Shown piece by piece: positions 8,426 to 14,978 of a DNA stretch of 64,000 bases; the first letter of the stretch is position 1, and every line of letters begins with the position of its first letter. The DNA lies in assembly GCA_017994695.1 (NCBI GenBank), contig JAGOKF010000007.1, positions 1 through 64,000 on the forward strand, given 5' to 3'. The notes below the pieces were generated by a model that searched no databases, had not been told where the DNA came from, and worked only from the letters and a program-made list of their open reading frames with translations. The DNA comes from Myxococcota bacterium. Its GTDB lineage: Bacteria; Myxococcota_A; UBA9042; DTJE01. The position numbers and the translations under genes are program-made.

Positions 8426-8924
8426 TCGGGTCTCCCTCCTCCTTCGTCCTGTCGGTGGGGGCGTCCGCCAGCCGGCGCGACGCCTCCATCACCGCGTCCA
8501 CGATCTGCCGGTACCCCGTGCACCGGCACAGGTTGCCCTTCAAGGCCTCCCGGACCTGGGCCCGGGTGGGCCGGGGATTCCGCAGCAGCAGGCCCCAGGC
8601 GGCCAGCACCATGCCCGGGGTGCAGAACCCGCACTGGATGGCCCCCGCATCGACGAAGGCCTGCTGCACCGGGTGCAGGGACCCGTTTCGGGGGGTCAGC
8701 CCCTCGATGGTGGTCACGCGCCGGCCCTGGACGGTTCCCAGGGTCAGCAGGCAGGCCCGCTTCACCTGGTCGTCCACCAGGACGGTGCAGGTGCCGCACA
8801 TCCCGATGCCGCAGCCGACCTTGGTCCCGGTCAGGTCCAGGTCCTCCCGGAGGAAATCCACCAGTTTCCGCCCCGCCTGTTCCTCCGGGACCTCCACGGC
8901 CTCCCCGTTCACGACGATCCTCAT
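8409..8924 (-). CDS. Xanthine dehydrogenase-family 2Fe-2S subunit
   Basis: A 171-residue small subunit with two [2Fe-2S] domains. The N-terminal plant-ferredoxin fold carries CGIGMCGTC and a downstream Cys (RACLL), at residues 38-58. The C-terminal helical domain carries QCGFCTPGM (98-105) and CRCTG (133-137). The size and motifs match XdhC, CoxS and HcrC-type subunits. It passes electrons from the molybdenum site. Its start overlaps the stop of the molybdopterin subunit by an ATGA junction (8921-8924), so the two are translated together. No separate FAD subunit gene exists in the operon. The acceptor is therefore probably the large flavoprotein encoded at the operon head, which is an inference. 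Confidence 0.92.
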   Translation of the reverse strand: MRIVVNGEAVEVPEEQAGRKLVDFLREDLDLTGTKVGCGIGMCGTCTVLVDDQVKRACLLTLGTVQGRRVTTIEGLTPRNGSLHPVQQAFVDAGAIQCGFCTPGMVLAAWGLLLRNPRPTRAQVREALKGNLCRCTGYRQIVDAVMEASRRLADAPTDRTKEEGDPNGTAA

Positions 8925-11179
8925 CGCCCGGCCTCCAGTCGCAGGGGAAGCCTCGTGAACCGCCGGCCGGTCGCGGCGTACACCGCGTTGGCGATGGCCG
9001 GCGCAGCCAGTTCGTTGGTCGGCTCCCCGACCCCCTTGGCCCCGGACGGGGACAGGGGATCCGGGTGCTCCACGACCCGGGCATGGAAATCCGGGAGGTC
9101 CGTGGCCCGGGGAATGCGGTAGCGATGGAAGTTCAGCGACACGATCCGCCCTCCCTCGTGGGCCACCTCCTCGAGGAGGGCATAGCCGCTCCCCATCGCC
9201 ATGCCGCCGTAGAACTGCCCCAGGAGCATCTGGGGATTCACCGCCCGCCCGCAGTCGTGCACGGCCCAGAGGTCCAGCAGGCGGATGTGTCCCCGGTCCG
9301 GGTCCACCTCGACCTCGGCCACCTGGCACCCGTACACCCAGGTGAAATAGGCGTCGCCCTGGCCGGTCTCCTCGTCCCAGGTGACCCTGGGTGCCCGGAA
9401 CACCCCGAAGGCATGGGGGAACTGCTGCCGCTGGTACATCCGCCGGGCCGCCTCGTCGAAGGGGATTCCCCGGCCGTCGGGACCCGCCAGGTGCCCGTCC
9501 CGGAAGCGCACCTCCCCGGGATCGCAGCCCAGGTCGGGGGCCAGCACCTCGGCCATCCGGGCCTTCAGGTCCCGGGCGGCCAGCACCACCGCCCCTCCCC
9601 CCATCAGCGTGGCCCGGGAGGCCACCGTGGTCCCCCCGTCCGGGATGTTGGATGTGGACGGCTGGCGGTAGCGGAGGCGGTGAAGGGGCAGACCCAGTTC
9701 CTCCGCCGCCAGGATCAGCATCGCCGACTCGCACCCCTGCCCGTTCTCGTGAACCGCCGCCTCGACCAGCACCGACCCGTCGGGCTGGACGTTCAGGATC
9801 GCGCTGGTCGCGTCGGTCCCCTCGGCCCCGAGGCTCATCCCCCGGTAGGAAATGGCGAACCCGATGCCGTACCAGGGCCGCCGGGACGGGTCGCCCCGGG
9901 AGCACCGGTCCCGCTTGGCCCGGTAGTCCGAGTCCCGGAGGGCCAGGCGCATCACCTCCCCCAGGCTCACCACGTGGCGGTCCAGGACCTGCCCGGTCAC
10001 CGTGACGTCCCCCTGGCGCAGCAGGTTCCGCTCCCGCACCTCCACCGGGTCCAGTCCCACCCGCTCCCCGGCCATCTCGATCAGCTGCTCCACCGCGAAG
10101 TTGACCTGGGGGGACCCGAATCCCCGCATCGCCCCGGTGAACACGCGATTCGTGTACGCGCCGAGGACGTCGGCCCGGACGTTCGGCACCCGGTAGGGCC
10201 CGCAGCACTGCACCGTGCTCCGCCAGGTGACCCAGGGGGTGACGCTGCAGCAGGCCCCGGCATCGGCCACGATCCGCACCTCGGCCCCCCGGATCCGGCC
10301 GTCCCGGCCCATTCCCAGGCGGTATCGCAGCCGGTACGGGTGCCGCTTGTAGGACTCCCGGATCGACCACTCCCGCTGGTAGGTCATCTTCACCGGGCGA
10401 CCGGTCAGGCGCGCCGCCAGGGCGGCCCGGGCACAGACCACCGCCGCGGTGTCGTCCTTGCCCCCGAACCCGCCTCCCATGGCCACCGACCGGACCTCGA
10501 CGTCCATCAGGGGCACGCCCAGCAGCGCCGCCACGAAGCGCCGGGTGCTGAAGGGGTGCTGCATGCTGCCGCAGACCTCCATCACCCCGTCGGAACGGGG
10601 CACCGCCAGGGCCGACTCCGGCTCCAGGTAGGCATGCTCGATGAACGGGGTCTCGAACTCTGCCTCGATCACCTCCTCGGCATCGGCCAGGGGGCTTTCG
10701 TGGTCGCCCCGGCGGACCCGGTGGTGCACGACGCAGTTGTCGCCGTACTCGGGATGCAGCAGGGGGGCGCCCTCCCGGAGCGCCTCCTCGGGGTCCAGCA
10801 CCTCGGGGAGGGGGTCCGCCTCCACCTGGACCCGGGACGCCGCGGCGATGGCCTCGGCCCGGGACCGGGCCACCACGACGGCCACGACGTCCCCGGGGTA
10901 ACGGATGCGGTCATCGGCCAGCATCCGCAGGTCCTTCCGGATCTGGCCCCATCGGCAGGTCCCGGGGACGTCGGCCGCCGTCAGCACCCGCACGACACCG
11001 GGGCAGGCCAGCGCCCCTTCCGTCCGGACCGCCCGGAGGGCCGCATGGACGAAGTCCGTGTAGACCGGCACGGCATGGAGCATCCCCGGGACCTTCAGGT
11101 CGTCGGCGTACCGGGCCCGACCGGTCACCTTGGCCACGGCGTCGTTGCGCCAGGCCTTCTCCCTGCCCGTCACCGCCAT
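8921..11179 (-). CDS. Xanthine dehydrogenase-family molybdopterin-binding subunit
   Basis: A 752-residue large subunit of a Mo hydroxylase. The visible signatures are an N-terminal DAVAKVTGRARYADD segment, GGGFGGK at 235-241 (cofactor contact), GAMRGFGSPQ, a VHDCGRAVNP strand and KGVGEP, whose Glu (about 719) is the catalytic glutamate of the family. The enzyme hydroxylates a purine or related N-heterocycle with water as oxygen source. Close relatives in yge clusters include XdhD. The substrate cannot be set from the motifs alone. The neighbours SsnA, YgeY and YgeW favour a purine or a breakdown intermediate. The start ATG overlaps the end of the threonine synthase-like gene by ten bases. Confidence 0.92.
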   Translation of the reverse strand: MAVTGREKAWRNDAVAKVTGRARYADDLKVPGMLHAVPVYTDFVHAALRAVRTEGALACPGVVRVLTAADVPGTCRWGQIRKDLRMLADDRIRYPGDVVAVVVARSRAEAIAAASRVQVEADPLPEVLDPEEALREGAPLLHPEYGDNCVVHHRVRRGDHESPLADAEEVIEAEFETPFIEHAYLEPESALAVPRSDGVMEVCGSMQHPFSTRRFVAALLGVPLMDVEVRSVAMGGGFGGKDDTAAVVCARAALAARLTGRPVKMTYQREWSIRESYKRHPYRLRYRLGMGRDGRIRGAEVRIVADAGACCSVTPWVTWRSTVQCCGPYRVPNVRADVLGAYTNRVFTGAMRGFGSPQVNFAVEQLIEMAGERVGLDPVEVRERNLLRQGDVTVTGQVLDRHVVSLGEVMRLALRDSDYRAKRDRCSRGDPSRRPWYGIGFAISYRGMSLGAEGTDATSAILNVQPDGSVLVEAAVHENGQGCESAMLILAAEELGLPLHRLRYRQPSTSNIPDGGTTVASRATLMGGGAVVLAARDLKARMAEVLAPDLGCDPGEVRFRDGHLAGPDGRGIPFDEAARRMYQRQQFPHAFGVFRAPRVTWDEETGQGDAYFTWVYGCQVAEVEVDPDRGHIRLLDLWAVHDCGRAVNPQMLLGQFYGGMAMGSGYALLEEVAHEGGRIVSLNFHRYRIPRATDLPDFHARVVEHPDPLSPSGAKGVGEPTNELAAPAIANAVYAATGRRFTRLPLRLEAGR

Positions 11180-12372
11180 CCGTCCATCCTCCCGCCCGTC
11201 CCCCCGGCACGGTCCATCCAGCCCAGGGGCGCCTCCACGTCCTTCAGGCCGTGGCCGGTCACCAGCAGCACGACCCGCTCGTCGCCCCGGAGGCGGTTCC
11301 GGAAGGTCCGCAGGCCCGCGAGCCCCGCCGCGGAGGCCGGCTCCCCGAAGACGCCCGCCGACCGGGCAAGCCACGCCTGGGCGTCGAGGATCTCCTCGTC
11401 CGACACCACGACGCTCTCCCCCGCCGACTCCCGGAGGGCCCTCACGGCCAGGAACGCCGCCGCCGGGGTGCGCACCGAGATGGAATCGGCCACCGTCGCC
11501 GGCGAGTCCGCGTCGGAATACGACCCCGTCCGGAAGTGGCGATGAACGGCGTCGGAGGCCCGGGCCTGGACGGCCAGGATCCGGGGCAGCCGCCGGGCCA
11601 GGCCCACGCGCACCAGGTCCAGGAAGCCCTTGTACACCCCCGACAGGATGACCCCGTCCCCCGTCGGCACCACCACCCAGTCGGGGATCCGCCATCCCAT
11701 CTGCCGGAAGATCTCCAGGGCGACGGTCTTCTTCCCCTCGATGGTCATCGGGTGCCAGGCGGTGTTGCGGTTCAGGCCGCCCCGGGTCCGGGTGTGTTCC
11801 AGGGACAGGCGGAAGGCGTCGTCGTAGGTGCCGTCCACCGGGTGGAGTTCGGCGCCGTGGATCCGGGCCTGGAGCAGTTTCGCCTTCGGGGCCGAGGCCG
11901 GGAGGTACAGCACCGCCTTCAGGCCCGCCGCGGCGCAGACCGCCGCCAGGGAGGACCCGGCGTTGCCCGTCGAGGCGGCCACGACCGTCGTCTGGCCGAT
12001 CCGCAGGGCCTCGCTGACCACCGCGCAGGAGGCCCGGTCCTTCAGGGACCCGGACATCAGCAGGCCGTCGTGCTTCACCAGCAGGCCCGGGAGGTCCAGT
12101 TCCCGGGCCAGGCGGGGAGCCGGGAACAGCGGTGTCTCGGGCATCGGGTAGGGGGGGCGCCAGGCGGGCTCGTCGGCCCGGAGCAGGTCCAGGTCCGGCG
12201 CCCGGGGGTCCAGCCGGGACCGGATCTCCTCCCAGGGGAACTCCCCCAGCAGGATGCCCCGGATGGGCCGGCCAGGTTCCCACCCTCGCAGGCAGTCCGG
12301 ACAGGGGGACTGCCCCTCGTCCCGGGACCGGACCGATCCGCACTCGCTGCAGCGCCAGTGGAACCCGTCCAT
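11170..12372 (-). CDS. Threonine synthase-like PLP enzyme with N-terminal zinc ribbon
   Basis: A 400-residue fold-type II PLP protein. Residues 8-27 form a zinc ribbon (C8, C11, C24, C27). SGSLKDR places the PLP lysine at 111, and ASTGNAGSS (133-141) is the phosphate loop. A glycine-rich segment and VTGHGLKD lie near the C-terminus. The overall look is threonine synthase. The gene sits inside a catabolic operon, however, between ygeY and the Mo-subunit gene, and not beside hom or thrB. A catabolic beta-elimination or replacement on a diamino or ureido amino acid is more likely than threonine synthesis. It is the second PLP lyase of the operon. It could supply the YgeX activity, or act in tandem with the lyase at 5773. 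Starts after GAGGGGG. Confidence 0.8.
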   Translation of the reverse strand: MDGFHWRCSECGSVRSRDEGQSPCPDCLRGWEPGRPIRGILLGEFPWEEIRSRLDPRAPDLDLLRADEPAWRPPYPMPETPLFPAPRLARELDLPGLLVKHDGLLMSGSLKDRASCAVVSEALRIGQTTVVAASTGNAGSSLAAVCAAAGLKAVLYLPASAPKAKLLQARIHGAELHPVDGTYDDAFRLSLEHTRTRGGLNRNTAWHPMTIEGKKTVALEIFRQMGWRIPDWVVVPTGDGVILSGVYKGFLDLVRVGLARRLPRILAVQARASDAVHRHFRTGSYSDADSPATVADSISVRTPAAAFLAVRALRESAGESVVVSDEEILDAQAWLARSAGVFGEPASAAGLAGLRTFRNRLRGDERVVLLVTGHGLKDVEAPLGWMDRAGGTGGRMDGWR

Positions 12373-12382
12373 CGCGTCCCCC

Positions 12383-13585
12383 TCACAGGCGGCCGTTCCA
12401 GCGGGCCACCAGGGCCGCGTAGAAGGCCGCCGCCGCCGAGAGGTGGTCCGTCGGGCAGGCCTCGTTCGGCGCGTGGGCCATCACCTCGTTGCCCGGCCCG
12501 AAGCCGATGCAGGGAATGCCGTGGACCCCCATGATGGTGACGCCGTTCGTGCTGAAGGTCCACTTGTCCACCGTCGGCGGACGGTCGAACAGTTCCCGGA
12601 AGGCGTGTTTGGCATCCCCCAGCCAGGGGGAGTCCTCGGGGATCACCCAGGTGGGGAAGTACTTGTCCATCTCGTGCACCCGGCCGGTCCAGGAGGGCTG
12701 GCGATAGACCGGGACCTCCACCTCCACCTCGACCCCCGCCCGCCGGGCCGCCTCCAGCACCTCCCCGATGGCCGATTCCCGGGTCTCCCCGGCGGTCAGG
12801 CGCCGGTCCAGGTGGATCTCGGCGCCGTCGGCCACCGCGCAGAGCGACGGCGACGAGGACCGGAACTCGCTGACCGTCACGCTGCCCTTGCCCAGGAAGG
12901 GATCGTCGCGCAGTTCCCCGTGGAGTCTCTCGATCTCCAGCACGACCCGGGCCATCCGGTAGATGGCGTTGACGCCCCGCTCCGGCGCCGACCCGTGGCA
13001 GGACAGCCCCCGGGTCCGGACCTTGATCTCCATCCGGCCCCGGTGACCCCGGTAGAGGTTCAGGTTGGTCGGCTCGGTGATCACCACCAGTTCCGGCCGG
13101 ATGCCCTCCTCCCGGACCAGGTAGTCCCAGCAGAGGCCGTCGCAGTCCTCCTCCATCACGGTCCCGGTGAACAGCACGGTGAAGTCCCGGTTCAGGTCCA
13201 TCTCCCGGATCAGGCGGGCCGCCGCGACCATCGAGGCCATGCCCCCCTCCTGGTCCACGCTGCCCCGGCCGATCACGTGCCCTCCCTCGATCCGGGCGTC
13301 GAAGGGGGGGGTCTTCCAGGCCGAGAGGTCGCCGGTCTCCACGGTGTCGATGTGGGCGTCGAAGGCCACGATCCTCGGGCCGTTCCCCAGGCGGCCGATC
13401 ACGTTGCCCAGGCCGTCGATGCGCACCTCGTCCAAGCCCGCCTCGCGCATCCGCCGGGCGATCACCTCGATCACCCCCTTCTCCTGCCCGCTGTACGAGG
13501 GCACCCGGATCATCTCGCACAGGAATTCCGCCGTTTCCCGCTCCAGTTCCCGGGCCCGCTGAAGGATCCCCATGGCCGTTCTCAT
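12383..13585 (-). CDS. ygeY: YgeY family M20 metallohydrolase
   Basis: A 400-residue hydrolase of the ArgE/DapE/M20 type. DAHIDTV supplies the first metal His (78) and Asp. SVDQEGG supplies the bridging Asp (111). TVMEEDCDG (142-150) supplies the catalytic Glu pair. RGLSCHGSAPERG belongs to the dimerisation domain. Length and sequence agree with YgeY, long annotated as a selenium metabolism-linked hydrolase and later tied to the anaerobic purine/uric acid cluster. It should cleave an amide or ureide bond in an intermediate. The start chosen follows GAGGAGGAGAGCG. The downstream gene begins 11 bases after its stop. Confidence 0.9.
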   Translation of the reverse strand: MRTAMGILQRARELERETAEFLCEMIRVPSYSGQEKGVIEVIARRMREAGLDEVRIDGLGNVIGRLGNGPRIVAFDAHIDTVETGDLSAWKTPPFDARIEGGHVIGRGSVDQEGGMASMVAAARLIREMDLNRDFTVLFTGTVMEEDCDGLCWDYLVREEGIRPELVVITEPTNLNLYRGHRGRMEIKVRTRGLSCHGSAPERGVNAIYRMARVVLEIERLHGELRDDPFLGKGSVTVSEFRSSSPSLCAVADGAEIHLDRRLTAGETRESAIGEVLEAARRAGVEVEVEVPVYRQPSWTGRVHEMDKYFPTWVIPEDSPWLGDAKHAFRELFDRPPTVDKWTFSTNGVTIMGVHGIPCIGFGPGNEVMAHAPNEACPTDHLSAAAAFYAALVARWNGRL

Positions 13586-13648
13586 CGCTCTCCTCCTCGT
13601 CCTTTCGCCCTTGGCCACCCCGCCCCGGTCCCGGGGCCATTCTTGCCG

Positions 13649-14977
13649 TCAGAAGCGTTCCCAGACCGCCGCCGCGCACTCCCGGGCCTTCGCGGCGATC
13701 TCCTCCTCGTCCAGGTCCAGCAGCAGCCGCCGGTCCTCCATCAGCACCCGCCCGGCGCAGATGGTCGTCATGACGTCCGCCTCGGCGATGCCGAAGACGA
13801 AGTGCCCCGGGAAGGTGTCCCCGTCGAGGGGAGTCGGGGGCCGGTAGTCCAGCACCGCCAGGTCCGCCGCGTGGCCCGGCGCCAGGGCCCCCACCGGCGG
13901 GTCGAAGTGGCGGCTCGCGATCCGGGCATTGTTGCGCAGCAGCAGCGCGACGGTCTCCAGGAAACCCGCCGAGGGATTCCCCTCCCGCAGGTGCCGCACG
14001 AACAGCGCCGTGCGGAGTTCCTGGCCCATCCGCACCGTCATCCCGTCGGTCCCGAGTCCCACCAGCACGCCTCGGGCCTGCATCCCCGCCACGTCGGCCA
14101 TCCCCACGGCGTTGTTCAGGTTGGACTGGGGGTTGTGGGCCACCGCCGTCCCGGTGCGGGCCAGGATCTCCATCTCCCGGGGTTCCAGGTGGATGCAGTG
14201 GGCCAGCAGGCTTTGCGGTCCGAGGACCCCCGCGGCCTCCAGGCGTTCCACCACGCGGCGGTCGTGGAAGGCCATCGCGTGGCGCTGGTCCCCGGGGCCC
14301 TCGGCGACGTGCAGGTGGAAGCCCGTGCCAAGCCGCCGGGCCTCCGCCACCGCGAGTTCCAGAGTCCCGTCCCCCACCGTGAAGGAGGCGTGCAGCCCGA
14401 AGAGTCCCGCCAGGCGCGGATTGCCGCGCCGCCGGACCTCCTCGATCCAGGCGGCGTTCTCCTCGATGCCCTCCCGAGCCACGGCGCCTCCGTCCCGGTC
14501 CGAGACCTCGTAGCACAGGCAGGCCCGGAGTCCCGCCTGGTCCACCGCCTCGGCCACCCGGGCCAGGCTGCCCCGGACCGCCCGGGGGCTCGCGTGGTGA
14601 TCGATCAGCGTCGTGGTACCAGCCCGCACGGCCTGGACCAGGGGCACCAGGGCGCTGTAGTAGCAGTCCCGGAGCGTCAGGGCCTTGTCCAGCCTCCACC
14701 ACAGGTGGCGGAGCACCTGGTCGAAGTCCCGGGCCGGCGCGGCCTTCCCGAGCCCCCGGGCGAAGGTCCCGTAGAAGTGCATGTGGGTGTTGATGAACCC
14801 CGGCATCACCAGCCGCCCGGCCGCCTCCACGGTCCGGTCGAAGGTCCCCTGGACCTCCCGGGTCGGGAGCACCGCCTCCACCCGGTCGTCCCGGCAGATC
14901 ACGTCATGGTCCGGCAGGACCCGGGGGTCGTCCCCCAGCGGGACCACCGTGCCTCCACGGACCCGGAGCGTCGCCAT
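13649..14977 (-). CDS. ssnA: Putative aminohydrolase SsnA
   Basis: A 442-residue amidohydrolase-superfamily enzyme. NTHMH gives the metal pair H65 and H67. HASFT, HLHVAEG and HCIHL carry further His ligands, and LGTDGM the Asp. This is the guanine deaminase / chlorohydrolase subgroup to which SsnA belongs, and the length fits. It should deaminate or ring-open a nitrogen heterocycle in the cytoplasm. Its ATG comes one base after the stop of the flavoprotein gene, within GGAGGGATGACATG, so the two are coupled. The true substrate of SsnA is not established. Its pairing with the flavoprotein is conserved in E. coli (ygfK-ssnA). Confidence 0.9.
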   Translation of the reverse strand: MATLRVRGGTVVPLGDDPRVLPDHDVICRDDRVEAVLPTREVQGTFDRTVEAAGRLVMPGFINTHMHFYGTFARGLGKAAPARDFDQVLRHLWWRLDKALTLRDCYYSALVPLVQAVRAGTTTLIDHHASPRAVRGSLARVAEAVDQAGLRACLCYEVSDRDGGAVAREGIEENAAWIEEVRRRGNPRLAGLFGLHASFTVGDGTLELAVAEARRLGTGFHLHVAEGPGDQRHAMAFHDRRVVERLEAAGVLGPQSLLAHCIHLEPREMEILARTGTAVAHNPQSNLNNAVGMADVAGMQARGVLVGLGTDGMTVRMGQELRTALFVRHLREGNPSAGFLETVALLLRNNARIASRHFDPPVGALAPGHAADLAVLDYRPPTPLDGDTFPGHFVFGIAEADVMTTICAGRVLMEDRRLLLDLDEEEIAAKARECAAAVWERF

Positions 14978-14978
14978 G

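Noticed and set aside
6911-11545. A 1544-codon plus-strand frame across the yge-type operon
   Set aside because: It lies opposite four genes with clear motifs and has no domain of its own.
11170-12372. Housekeeping threonine synthase
   Set aside because: The catabolic operon context and lack of hom/thrB neighbours argue against it, though sequence alone cannot exclude it.
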